A stretch of DNA of 64,000 nucleotides from Candidatus Sericytochromatia bacterium (GTDB taxonomy: Bacteria; Cyanobacteriota; Sericytochromatia; UBA7694), in NCBI GenBank assembly GCA_018780035.1, contig JADMKE010000051.1, forward strand, positions 17,505 through 81,504, written 5' to 3'. The notes beneath the pieces are model-generated. The model was given only the letters and a program-made list of their open reading frames with translations, had not been told where the DNA came from and did not search any database. Below are positions 9,384-17,932 of the stretch, one piece after another (position 1 is the stretch's first letter; each line of letters starts with the position of its first letter). Both the position numbers and the translations under genes were made by a program.

Positions 9384-9400
9384 GGGCAGGTGCAGTCATC
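9371..9400 (-). repeat. Copy of the operon junction left by tandem duplication
   Basis: These 30 bases match 10231-10260 at 25 of 30 positions. The latter covers the last codons of the large lipoprotein gene and the start of the first paralogue. The copy at 9371-9400 has no lipoprotein gene in front of it, so it marks the edge of the duplicated unit. Confidence 0.6.
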
Positions 9401-9441
9401 GAGGATATATCTCTTTTTCAAGAGTCTCACTCTGCCTGTTG

Positions 9442-10243
9442 TCATCGACGGGAACCGTTTTGGGGCTTGCTACCGTCGATTATCCATTTTTTTCCTTCTT
9501 CTAAAAAGAAAACAGTAAAATATGCGCCGTCTGGAGATTTATAGTGTATTTTTGTTTGATCACTTCCCCATTTTTTCGAAATTTCAAAAGGGAGTTCATT
9601 TTCGGAATTTTCTTCGGAATGAAAAGATCCATAACTTCCGATACTCAAAAAAATCTGACAGTCCTTTTGGCAGTATTTTTGCCGGAAAGACTTGCCCCCA
9701 AGAGCTTCAGCTTCAGCCATAATTTCCCGTTTGGAGTGGATTATTTCAGGTGCTACAACAGATAAAGGGTTATTCTGTCGCCTTAAATCAGGATCAAAGA
9801 TGAGTATAAATAGGAAAAATGGGCGATAGATAAGCTGTTGTTTTTGAAAATCAAGCTCAAGGTATTGATGCCAGACATATGGTCCCCGCCAACCCTTGCC
9901 ACCATAATCAAAAAAAAACAACAGAATTACCACTTTTTATTTCTATTTTGTGATTATTAGCCAAAAAATGAATTCTAATACCCTGAATGCTAATATCATA
10001 ATCTTTAAATCTTGTTTTTTTTAAAAAATGAATGAATTTGTCTATGTCTTTAAACAATCTCGGAACAGAAACGGTCTGATCCGATTGAATAAGATTCGGG
10101 GTCATTGGAAAGTGAATGGGCAAGGGGTTATAGACATAAAGGGGTTGAATACCCCAAATATAACAGTAAATCAAAAATACCAATACCAAGGGCAACCCGA
10201 AGACTCCCCCGGCAATCATCAGGTGTTTTTTATTTAGGTGCAT
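9442..10243 (-). pseudogene. Frameshifted paralogue of the adjacent membrane-anchored protein
   Basis: The first 111 codons (MHLNKKHLMIAGGV...) match the intact copy downstream but stop inside a run of nine T on the coding strand (A9 at 9910-9918 on the plus strand). Removing one T joins SVVFF directly to DYGGKGWRGPYVWHQYL and restores homology to the end (EAEALGGKSFRQKYC). So either the gene is a fresh pseudogene, the run is a phase-variation switch, or the base is an assembly error. The start overlaps the stop of the upstream lipoprotein gene by 10 bases (ATGCACCTAA), indicating translational coupling in an operon with it. Confidence 0.8.
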
Positions 10244-12438
10244 GGGCTGGGGCAGTTATTTAAGCGTCTCATTAGCTCCAACATAGTGGGACTAGTAATT
10301 TGACGACCGCGTCCATCTGGTACCAAGGCACCATTTCCAGTATGATACCTTGTTGCAGCAAGTTGTATGTTCATATTGGCTAATGAATGCCCTTTAATTT
10401 GACTCCCAAGTATAAATGGAACAGTTGTTATTGCCAATGTTGGGTTATTTATTATTTGTTGAGCCATTTCTTCTGTTTTAACTGATACAGGCAAGCCCAA
10501 GCTCTTTTGGGCCTGTTGAATTGACTTGGTGTGAAAAGGAACAATAATTTGGGTACTACCAATTGAGAACATAAAGGTCTTAGAGCCAATTTTGTATTCC
10601 GGCCGACCGGCAGCGTCTTGAAGTACATCTTCGGGACCCCATCTTACTGATTCGTCAAAGAGAATGCTAGAAATAACAGCTGCCAAGTCATTTTCTGAAA
10701 TATTCTGGAATGCTCCTTCATTCCCTTTTTGATTTAAAAAAAGAGTTGCCGCATTTTTGGCTGCTTGCTTATTTTGACAACTGAATACAAATGCATCCAT
10801 TTGCTTTACTGAAATTCCTGAAGAATAATTAATACCGGATCGATCAGCGTCATTAGCAGTAACATAATTTGGTGGTGGCTCATTAGATAATTGTCTACGA
10901 AAGGCCTCTAAGCATGTTGTTTTAGATACTTCACCAGGATCTATAGCACCAGGGGCTTTTTGAATGCTAAAACCTGAGGCGTGTTCTTTTTCTAAAGCCC
11001 GATTGTACATATCTATTTGCACCATGAGCATGGTGTAATTTAAAACAGTATTCTGAGAATAAAACAAGCGATTCGGATTTGTGGACGCAGCCATATACAT
11101 CCCTGTCAAAAGAGCAATGCCTTCATCAAGTCCTTGACTCATCAATGTTTGACTTATATATTGCCCCATTTCAACCTGGGATTGAAATGTCTGCCCATTT
11201 AAGGCTTGCACAAAACCATCTAAAAAGCTATTCTTGGCACTTTCAGTGGGATACATGCGATGGAAGGTTTTAAACCGACTGAGCACCTGACGCGCCAAAA
11301 TCTTATTCGGTTCAATAGCAGAAACCAAAGGGCTGAGGCCTGTCTGCCCAATGGCAGCAGAGGCTTGCCATGCAAACGACTGGGTCGCATTCGACAAAGA
11401 AAAACTATGATGAATGACCTCTCCAACGGCTGCGTCTGCGGCAGGCTGTGTTTTGGATTTGCCATTGATCTGACTGAAAGCACTTGCTTGAGAAAAAACA
11501 ACTTCAAGGCGATCCGGGTATTTTTTGACCACATACCCCCGAACATTCAAAACGGGTATAAAGTATTCGTCCAAAATATCTTTTTTGGCCTCGGCAAAAT
11601 CTGCCATATCCACTATATCCTGGCTGCGAACAGCGGTTGTGCTGCCTGTATTGGCTCTGAGTTCCAGACTGAAGGTACTTTCATCCAACGTGGTATTGGC
11701 CGGAAAATAAACCGAAAACGTTTTGCCCTGTAAATTTGTGTCACTCACAGAAAAATTGAAGCCATAGTCCTTGCCTTGTCCTATCTGTTTGACGTTTTTG
11801 TCGAAACCAAAGTTAAAAACCGCATTGGTTGGATTTTGTACTTGGAGAGTTTTAAAGGCAGACTTTTGTATTGCTTGAGTGCTGAAACCAGCCCCTCCTG
11901 CAGAAGAGGAATCAGAAAGTAACTGTGGATCTAAGCCACATTCATCACAGGGTTGGGGCGAATGGTTAAACGTAAAACTGCCAGAATGTGAAACGCCCGT
12001 ATCTGGATAGCTCTCATGGCCGCCTGTTTCTGAATAAATGGATTCACCATTTTTAATCACCCTGTAATCCCATTTGGTGGGACTGGCTCCCCCACATTGA
12101 AAGAAAGGACAGACATTATACGTAACAAATTCAACGGTATTCGCCCCCTCGACAGGGGTAACCGGAACTTGATAACCAAAGAAAAAGGCATTCACAACCT
12201 CTTGGCCGTTAAAAGTGGCAATGGTTCGATCATCTGTATCACCAGAGCCGACAATATAGACATCTTCGGGGCAATAGGGGGACGCTTGAATCCGGAAGGA
12301 TTTTGCAGCAGATTGAGACAAGGTCTGGGAAGAAAGCAACGTGGCTGCCGGTGTGGGCTGTAAGGGCTTTGATGTTTGACTCGATTGTGGCTGAGGCGTA
12401 TTACACCCCGCCAAGCAGAGGGCTCCAAATATCCACAT
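10234..12438 (-). CDS. Large lipoprotein of unknown function
   Basis: About 734 residues with a lipobox (ALCLAGC) a dozen residues from the ATG at 12438. No Shine-Dalgarno precedes this ATG, and the hydrophobic signal core continues upstream in frame (IKLVLLSMWIF). Translation may therefore begin further up at a non-ATG codon, or a frameshift may lie in the heptamer repeats there. The N-terminal third is Cys-rich (VYIVGSGDTDD, CPFFQCGG, CDECGL) and looks like a beta-sandwich domain. The rest is mixed helical with GRGRQITSP near the end. No family recognised. It is the first gene of an operon with the two membrane-anchored paralogues. Confidence 0.8.
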   Translation of the reverse strand: MWIFGALCLAGCNTPQPQSSQTSKPLQPTPAATLLSSQTLSQSAAKSFRIQASPYCPEDVYIVGSGDTDDRTIATFNGQEVVNAFFFGYQVPVTPVEGANTVEFVTYNVCPFFQCGGASPTKWDYRVIKNGESIYSETGGHESYPDTGVSHSGSFTFNHSPQPCDECGLDPQLLSDSSSAGGAGFSTQAIQKSAFKTLQVQNPTNAVFNFGFDKNVKQIGQGKDYGFNFSVSDTNLQGKTFSVYFPANTTLDESTFSLELRANTGSTTAVRSQDIVDMADFAEAKKDILDEYFIPVLNVRGYVVKKYPDRLEVVFSQASAFSQINGKSKTQPAADAAVGEVIHHSFSLSNATQSFAWQASAAIGQTGLSPLVSAIEPNKILARQVLSRFKTFHRMYPTESAKNSFLDGFVQALNGQTFQSQVEMGQYISQTLMSQGLDEGIALLTGMYMAASTNPNRLFYSQNTVLNYTMLMVQIDMYNRALEKEHASGFSIQKAPGAIDPGEVSKTTCLEAFRRQLSNEPPPNYVTANDADRSGINYSSGISVKQMDAFVFSCQNKQAAKNAATLFLNQKGNEGAFQNISENDLAAVISSILFDESVRWGPEDVLQDAAGRPEYKIGSKTFMFSIGSTQIIVPFHTKSIQQAQKSLGLPVSVKTEEMAQQIINNPTLAITTVPFILGSQIKGHSLANMNIQLAATRYHTGNGALVPDGRGRQITSPTMLELMRRLNNCPSPCT

Positions 12439-12466
12439 TGATAGGAGGACTAATTTTATGAGGCGT

Positions 12467-12494
12467 GGGGAATGGGGAATGGAGAATGGGGAAT
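12467..12494. repeat. Four tandem 7-bp repeats (GGGGAAT) in a lipoprotein leader
   Basis: GGGGAAT, GGGGAAT, GGAGAAT, GGGGAAT lie in direct tandem just upstream of the lipoprotein start at 12438. The unit is not a multiple of three and sits between a TTGACA element and the start codon. Copy-number change could alter expression. Confidence 0.85.
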
Positions 12495-12520
12495 TTTTAT
12501 CAAAATTTACTTCCTGTCAA
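12494..12520 (-). promoter_or_regulatory. Candidate promoter for the large lipoprotein operon
   Basis: On the minus strand TTGACA (12520-12515) is followed after 15 bases by TAAAAA (12499-12494). The -35 is perfect and the -10 and spacing are suboptimal. Transcription would start inside the heptamer repeat tract. Confidence 0.45.
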
Positions 12521-12589
12521 CAAAAAAATGAAGATTAATATTTATTTTAACAAAATAATCTCAATTGTCCATCTTTTTATTACAGGGAC

Positions 12590-13981
12590 TTAAAAACGAA
12601 AACCGACCGTCAACTGCTGGGCCTGGTAATTAGTGGACCACTCCTGGCCAAGTTCAACCGTAAAGTTTTGGTATTGCACGCCAATCCCGGCCTGCACACC
12701 CACACCGGCTGTGGCGGAACCATGTAAATAACCGGCGTTGGCAGTGCCCGCGCCTTTGAGGTAAACGCCTTTATTGTAATTGCCGTAGACCGCGTGTTTA
12801 TAACCGGCTGTCGCCTGCACGCCGACATCCCAATTGTCGCCAGTGCCAGCAGAGACGCCGACCGTGCCAAAGATCGCGCCTTGGCCTTTTTCGCCCATGG
12901 GGCGCTCCATTTGCACCCCAACAGTGGCGGCCACGCTATCGCCTTTGCCGGTGACGACACGGCGGAAGCCGGCCTGGTAGCCCACATTGGCCGAAGGAAA
13001 ATAGTCGGTATTCCAGCCCAATTCGGCGTGGTTAAAATTGTTCAGGTTGCGGTAGAAGGTAAAGGCCTCTCCGGCATAACCGACGACCCCTTTGCCCTCG
13101 GCCAAGGTCACCCGTTTGACTTCGAGACTCTGGCCTTGCAAGCGAATATCCAAATACTCTTTGTCGAGGCCGGGTTTGGGGCTGAGACCGCCGGAAGAAC
13201 CCACCGTCAGATAGCGCACGCCATCTTCGACCACTTCATCCGGGAAATGGGTGTGGCCCGACAGCACCGCTTTGACTTGGTACTGGGTCATGAGCTGGTG
13301 AAAGCGTTTGACCTGGGCTTCGTCGCGCATGACAGGCGAGGCCAGATTAAAGGGCAGGTGTTTGCCGAGTTTGACTGTGAGCGGCTCTTTGCTGAGTTTG
13401 GCGGGCACATGCATCGAAACCAGGGTAGGTTTGCCTGCATGGGCCTTGAGATCGGCTTCGAGCAATTTAAACTGATCTTCTGTCAGGGTTTCGTCTTCGT
13501 TATCGAGCAGAATAAAATGCACGCCTTTGGCATCAAAGCTGCGAAAGGGGGGAACTTCGGGCAGGGGATCTTTAAACGGCCCGCGCAAATGGGCGTCGTG
13601 ATTGCCTGTGACCATGTACAGGGGCACGGGAAAGACCTGGCGCATATTGTAAGCGCGTTTGATTTCCGGTTCGGTGCCATCGTGGACCCAATCGCCGCCA
13701 TCGATCACCAAATCTGGGCGTTCGGTTTGGGTCTTCCAGCGAAAATCGTCGAGCAAATCGGGGTTGGAGTGGTTGTCTGAAAAGAAAAACAGGCGCACAT
13801 CGGGCACGGGGCCTTTGGCTGGGGTTGAGACCCGCTGATCACTGGGGTTGAGAACCGCCGTCTGAGCAGATGCAGCAGGCGCAAGAGAAGCCGTGGGTTG
13901 AGCGCCACGGGCAGAAACAGAGGGTGATACGGGGGTGGTTTGAATGGGCCGGGTCTGAACCGCTGCGATTTGAACTCCCAT
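12590..13981 (-). CDS. Calcineurin-like metallophosphoesterase with beta-barrel-like C-terminus
   Basis: Residues about 60-290 hold the complete metallophosphoesterase motif series: SDNHS, GGDWVHD, GNHDAH, a following His (VSMHVP) and GHTHFPD. These bind two metals and hydrolyse phosphoesters. From about 310 to 463 the protein is made of alternating Gly-aromatic strands (GYQAGF, GVQATAGYKHAVYG, VGVQAGIGVQYQ) and ends in VGFRF, as outer-membrane beta proteins do. However, the N-terminus (MGVQIAAVQTRPIQTTP) is Pro/Thr/Ala-rich with no visible signal peptide. The start is well supported by AGGAGGG. Substrate unknown. Either the tail is a soluble beta structure or export is unconventional. Confidence 0.88.
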   Translation of the reverse strand: MGVQIAAVQTRPIQTTPVSPSVSARGAQPTASLAPAASAQTAVLNPSDQRVSTPAKGPVPDVRLFFFSDNHSNPDLLDDFRWKTQTERPDLVIDGGDWVHDGTEPEIKRAYNMRQVFPVPLYMVTGNHDAHLRGPFKDPLPEVPPFRSFDAKGVHFILLDNEDETLTEDQFKLLEADLKAHAGKPTLVSMHVPAKLSKEPLTVKLGKHLPFNLASPVMRDEAQVKRFHQLMTQYQVKAVLSGHTHFPDEVVEDGVRYLTVGSSGGLSPKPGLDKEYLDIRLQGQSLEVKRVTLAEGKGVVGYAGEAFTFYRNLNNFNHAELGWNTDYFPSANVGYQAGFRRVVTGKGDSVAATVGVQMERPMGEKGQGAIFGTVGVSAGTGDNWDVGVQATAGYKHAVYGNYNKGVYLKGAGTANAGYLHGSATAGVGVQAGIGVQYQNFTVELGQEWSTNYQAQQLTVGFRF

Positions 13982-14148
13982 ACATGCCCTCCTGCTTCAG
14001 ATAGGTTATTATCTGGTAAAGGCTGGGTAAACTTTCGTGTTTTTTTAAAATTTCTTACAATTTAACCATCCGCATTGAGCAGATAGCAAAAACAGCAGAA
14101 ATAATGGAAACACCAGAACCCAAGCGGGGAGAGACAAAAAGGGGGGTT

Positions 14149-14182
14149 AAAAACAGAAACGGACCCTTTTAAAAAAGGGCCC
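14149..14182 (-). terminator. Rho-independent terminator of the initiator tRNA
   Basis: Reading the minus strand, GGGCCCTTTT pairs with AAAAGGGTCC, followed by GTTTCTGTTTTT. It lies 13 bases after the tRNA 3' end. Confidence 0.75.
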
Positions 14183-14194
14183 GAAAATGAAAAG

Positions 14195-14268
<74 letters not shown>

Positions 14269-14284
14269 TCGAAACGTATATATA

Positions 14285-14314
14285 GTTATAGCAAACCCAG
14301 AGAAAGAGTGACAA
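14285..14314 (-). promoter_or_regulatory. Promoter of the initiator tRNA
   Basis: On the minus strand TTGTCA (14314-14309), an 18-base spacer ending in TGC, and TATAAC (14290-14285) lie 17 bases before the tRNA 5' end. Good sigma70 match with an extended -10. Confidence 0.65.
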
Positions 14315-14391
14315 GGGGATAGCGCAGATTGTGCCCAGCAAAAACCCGTCAGATGGTACAATCAAGGCAGAAATGTGAGGGCCCATTCACA

Positions 14392-14973
14392 GTGATTTAT
14401 CCTGAATCCGTCTCAGATGCACAGGCAGCTCTGATCCGCTTGCTGCAATTGGCCCATGCCGGAGAGCGTGCCGCTGCACTGGCGTATCGTGGCCATGCCG
14501 CCGCTTGGTGGGCCCGCAGAGAACGGGCTGAAATTGCCCAGATCGAAACTGAAGAGTGGCAACACCGCAACGCTGTCGGCGCGATGTTGTTGAAATTAAA
14601 TGCCCGCCCCGATCCCAAACAGGAAAAAATCATGTGGGGTATCGGCAGTCTGATCGGCCTGCTCTGCCATTTTGGCGGCTGGCTGATTCCCATGTATGGC
14701 GCGGGCAAACTCGAATCCGGCAATATCTGGGAATACGAACATGCCGCCCGCCTGGCCCAGATTGCAGACCACCCAGACCTGGTTCCCGCCCTGCTGGAAA
14801 TGGCCGAAGTCGAGTGGGAGCACGAGGCCTATTTCCGCTCACAGGTGAAGTCCCATTGGCTGGGTAAAACACTCCCGCTCTGGAAAATACCCGCCGCCAA
14901 AGCCCAGATCCAGACAGACTTTGCCGAGTTTGTGCAAACACATTCAAACGTTAAGGAGATCTCCCATGCCTGA
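14392..14973 (+). CDS. Ferritin-like diiron protein, COQ7-like
   Basis: Four-helix diiron protein. The iron-binding pattern is visible as GERAAA, ETEEWQHR, WEYEHA and EWEHEAY, that is Glu, ExxH, Glu, ExxH. A short hydrophobic helix (IGSLIGLLCHFGGW) could bind a membrane face as in demethoxyubiquinone hydroxylases. The frame extends upstream to a TTG at 14329 and an ATG at 14353. The GTG at 14392 is chosen because TGAGG precedes it and the family fold starts there; this choice is not certain. It overlaps msrA by 8 bases, so both are co-translated. Role in quinone hydroxylation or oxidative stress is inferred. Confidence 0.85.
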   Translation: MIYPESVSDAQAALIRLLQLAHAGERAAALAYRGHAAAWWARRERAEIAQIETEEWQHRNAVGAMLLKLNARPDPKQEKIMWGIGSLIGLLCHFGGWLIPMYGAGKLESGNIWEYEHAARLAQIADHPDLVPALLEMAEVEWEHEAYFRSQVKSHWLGKTLPLWKIPAAKAQIQTDFAEFVQTHSNVKEISHA

Positions 14974-15652
14974 TTGGCTATCTGCCCTGCTTAAATCTAC
15001 ATTGGCCCGCGTCGGGCTGGTCCTGAGTCTCTTGCTCACCGGCTTCGTGCTTTGGGGGGTTCTGGGGGGCAATACCCAACGCCCCCCCATGCCCCCGGTC
15101 GAAGCCGCTGTGCCGCCCGGATTGCAAGCCGCCACTTTTGCCGGCGGTTGTTTTTGGTGCCTGGAACCCCCTTTTGACAAACTCGATGGGGTGATTTCGA
15201 CCACCTCGGGGTATATGGGCGGCAGCAACAAAAACCCCAGTTATGAAGATGTCTCCAGGGGTTGGACAGGCCATGCCGAAGTGGTACAGGTGATCTTTGA
15301 CCCCAAAAAAGTCAGCTACGACAAATTGCTCTTTGTCTTTTGGCGCCAAATAGATCCCACCGCCCTCAATCGTCAATTTGTCGACAATGGCAGCCAGTAC
15401 CGCACGGCGATTTTTTACCACAGCGAAAGCCAAAAACAGGCAGCTCTTAAATCCAAAACCGAGTTGGAAAAACTGAAAAAATTCAACAAGCCAATTGTCA
15501 CCGAAATCACCCCGGCCTCGGCTTTTTATCCCGCCGAAGACTATCACCAAGACTATTACAAACACCACCCCTACCGCTATAAATACTACCGTTTTAACTC
15601 CGGACGCGACCAATTTCTCGACCAGATCTGGGGCCGAAACCGCCCGCACTAA
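14966..15652 (+). CDS. msrA: Membrane-anchored peptide methionine sulfoxide reductase A
   Basis: Reduces methionine-S-sulfoxide in damaged proteins. The catalytic motif GGCFWCLE is intact, with GYMGGS, GHAEVV and the C-terminal EDYHQDYYKHHP also typical. The ATG at 14966 is preceded by AAGGAGA and starts inside the previous gene's stop region (ATGCCTGA). Residues about 15-35 form a single transmembrane helix before a Pro-rich linker, so the enzyme probably faces the periplasm. No MsrB domain or gene is adjacent. Coupling with the ferritin-like protein suggests a shared oxidative-stress role. Confidence 0.96.
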   Translation: MPDWLSALLKSTLARVGLVLSLLLTGFVLWGVLGGNTQRPPMPPVEAAVPPGLQAATFAGGCFWCLEPPFDKLDGVISTTSGYMGGSNKNPSYEDVSRGWTGHAEVVQVIFDPKKVSYDKLLFVFWRQIDPTALNRQFVDNGSQYRTAIFYHSESQKQAALKSKTELEKLKKFNKPIVTEITPASAFYPAEDYHQDYYKHHPYRYKYYRFNSGRDQFLDQIWGRNRPH

Positions 15653-15717
15653 TTAAAAGCGAAAACAGGGTTTATGTTAAGCTAGAGGCAGCATTTGAAA
15701 GCAACAAAGAAAAAACA

Positions 15718-17610
15718 GTGATCTCAGCCAGTACCGCCCGCAGTGAAACCTATCTCCAGGCCCTGAGGAAACGCCGCAAAACCCTCAGCGCCCGCATGAG
15801 TTTTGAACACGCACCCGATCTTTTGTGGCCGATTATTTCCAATACCGATCAGGTCAATGCCGCTGCGGGCATGCCCGCGGTCACCATCTTGACCCGCGCC
15901 TTGCCTCAAGGGGGCTCTGAATTGAGCGTCGAGACCACAGACCTGGGTCTGCCCCTGCGCTACGAAGAATTGCCCTATGAGTGGTCGGCCCCCCATTTTT
16001 TAAGGGTGGAGCGGATTTATACCCAGGGCCCCGCCCTGTATATCTGCTTTGAAGTGCAGCTTACACCCACGGCAAATGGGGGCTCAGAGGTGCTGGTGCA
16101 GATCCAGATTGTGCCCAAATTGCCACTGTTTTTGCTGCAGCCCAAACTCAAGGGCGTCTTAAAAAGTATTCTCAAGGTCTATGAACAGGCTGCGCAGCGC
16201 TTGCGCGTGGCTCAGGCGCGACGCGCCCGACCCGAACTGCCCTTTTTGACCGACCCAAGCAAAAAAGCCACAGAGATCCAGGCCCTGATCACCAGTTGGG
16301 CGGCGCTTTCAGACGATCAAGACCTGCTGACATGCATCGCCACGTATATCTACACCGCTCCGCCGCAATTTGTACAAAAGCTCAGGCCCTTTGAATTGGC
16401 CCAGAGCTACACACTCGACCCCCACAAAACCCTGGTCTTTTTTTTAGAGGCCACCGTGGCCGGTTTTTTTAATATGAGCTGGGATCTGCTCTGCCCCAGT
16501 TGTTTGGGCAGCAAATCGCGCGAGAGCCATTTAAAAGATATCAACCCCGAGGTGCATTGCGACGCCTGTGGCATCGATTTTGGCGTGCGCTTTGACGAAA
16601 ATTTTGAGTTGACCTTTTATCCGGTGCCCACAGTGCGCGCCCTGAATGTCTTTGACTTTTGTGCAGGCTCGCCAGCCAATACCGCCCATCTGCTGGGTCA
16701 ACACAATCTCTGGCCCGGCCAAAGCCGTGAATTTAAGCTGGAATTGCCCCCCGGTCTTTACCGTTTTCGCTCGCTGAGCATGAAAAACAGCCAGTATTTT
16801 GAGGTCCTGCCTGAAGGGGGCAAAACCCAGTGGCAATTGGACTTGCCCGAAGAACTCAGTCCGGTGCGGCCTTTGGAGCTGGCCCGCAGCTTTCAACTGC
16901 AGGTGCAGAATCCGCGCGAGATCTTCCAAACTTTGCAAATCGAAAATCTGGCCTGGCGGGCCAACCGGGTCACCGCGGCGTATGTCACCAATTTGCAGGT
17001 CTTTCGCAATTTGTTTAGCTCCGAGGTGCTGCGGCCCGGCGTCAATTTGGAGGTCTCCAATTTGAGTATTATGTTTACCGATCTCAAAGACTCCACGGCG
17101 ATGTACGAAATGCAGGGCGATGCCTTTGCCTTTAATTTGGTCCAAGAGCATTTTGACATCATGACCGCCTTGATCGCGGAATATGCTGGTGGCATTGTCA
17201 AAACGATTGGCGATGCGGTCATGGCCGTCTTTTCTGATCCGGTTCAGGCTTTGACCTGTGCCATTTGTATTCAAGAAGAATTCCAGCAGTGGAACCGCGA
17301 ATGGGGCAAAGACAGCCCCGATAAAAAGGTGATCCTCAAAATGGGCCTGCACCATGGGCCCAGTATTGCGCTCAACCTCAACGAGCGCCTGGATTATTTT
17401 GGCACCACGATCAACAAAGCGGCACGGATTCAGGGCGAGAGCATCGGCGATGACATTGTCATTTCACAAGACTTTTTGGCCCTGCCAGGGATTCAACCCC
17501 TGCTCCCCGAGAGCTATTTTGAGATCACCCCTTTTGAAAAAAACCTCAAAGGCCTGAGTGGGCAAACGCTCTTGTATCGGATTGAATGGCGCGAAAAAGC
17601 GCAGCGCTAA
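15718..17610 (+). CDS. Class III adenylate cyclase with SRPBCC-like and zinc-ribbon regions
   Basis: A 630-residue cytoplasmic protein. Residues about 25-165 look like an SRPBCC (START-like) ligand-binding fold. A central region with a CPSC...CDAC zinc ribbon near 259-285 resembles the DUF5939 region found before some bacterial cyclases. The cyclase domain spans about 440-600. It has both metal-binding aspartates (FTDLKDST, TIGDAVMAVF), the adenine-selecting Lys (VKTIGD) and Asp (LDYFG), and the transition-state Asn and Arg (INKAAR). It should therefore make cAMP from ATP. The start is GTG at 15718 with no strong ribosome site. It is the only cyclase in the window and may supply the cNMP-binding proteins at 3-3743 and 40428-41588. 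Confidence 0.92.
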   Translation: MISASTARSETYLQALRKRRKTLSARMSFEHAPDLLWPIISNTDQVNAAAGMPAVTILTRALPQGGSELSVETTDLGLPLRYEELPYEWSAPHFLRVERIYTQGPALYICFEVQLTPTANGGSEVLVQIQIVPKLPLFLLQPKLKGVLKSILKVYEQAAQRLRVAQARRARPELPFLTDPSKKATEIQALITSWAALSDDQDLLTCIATYIYTAPPQFVQKLRPFELAQSYTLDPHKTLVFFLEATVAGFFNMSWDLLCPSCLGSKSRESHLKDINPEVHCDACGIDFGVRFDENFELTFYPVPTVRALNVFDFCAGSPANTAHLLGQHNLWPGQSREFKLELPPGLYRFRSLSMKNSQYFEVLPEGGKTQWQLDLPEELSPVRPLELARSFQLQVQNPREIFQTLQIENLAWRANRVTAAYVTNLQVFRNLFSSEVLRPGVNLEVSNLSIMFTDLKDSTAMYEMQGDAFAFNLVQEHFDIMTALIAEYAGGIVKTIGDAVMAVFSDPVQALTCAICIQEEFQQWNREWGKDSPDKKVILKMGLHHGPSIALNLNERLDYFGTTINKAARIQGESIGDDIVISQDFLALPGIQPLLPESYFEITPFEKNLKGLSGQTLLYRIEWREKAQR

Positions 17611-17932
17611 ACCTGCCACAGAGGCCGATCACAAGGCCCAATCGCGGAATCACGCCCTTCAGCTTGGATTCATCTTGGAATGATGAAATATGACAAAAAT
17701 AATACACAAACAATAATTTTATCAGAAAGTGCTGAAAGACTCCGGCTCTTTCCTTCGGCCATGCTCAGGACAAGTAGGCCGGAGATGTAAAGCACACAAA
17801 GCGCAGATTTGTCAGAAATTTAACACATACATTTATGTATGAATACAGTCAAAACGACTGTTAAATAAGGTTTTGAAAACAAAATTCAGCCATCACATTG
17901 AAAAATATGTATTTTGATGTATAATAAATTCT
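17611..17932. other. Intergenic region holding the probable left end of the TnpB element
   Basis: No gene seen in these 322 bases. It contains a GC-rich piece with CTCCGGC and GCCGGAG arms about 30 bases apart (around 17738-17788). Two further hairpins follow, near 17827-17842 (CATACAT/ATGTATG) and near 17844-17862 (ACAGTC-AAAAC-GACTGT). The latter may be transposon left-end structures. Confidence 0.4.
17898..17925 (+). promoter_or_regulatory. Promoter of tnpB, probably giving a leaderless transcript
   Basis: TTGAAA (17898-17903), a 16-base spacer and a perfect TATAAT (17920-17925). Only seven bases separate the -10 from the ATG at 17933, so transcription would begin at or next to the start codon. 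Confidence 0.65.

Noticed and set aside
12458..12538. A 26-codon plus-strand ORF after a strong AGGAGG, running through the GGGGAAT repeats
   Set aside because: The ribosome-site match is good, but the product is mostly repeat translation, opposes a real gene's 5' region and has no support beyond the motif.
12794..13780. A 328-codon plus-strand open frame opposite the metallophosphoesterase gene
   Set aside because: The minus strand has complete catalytic motifs and a good ribosome site; the antisense frame has no recognisable domain and is a by-product of codon bias.
16531..17355. A 274-codon minus-strand frame opposite the cyclase domain
   Set aside because: The plus strand carries all cyclase catalytic residues; the antisense product is low-information.
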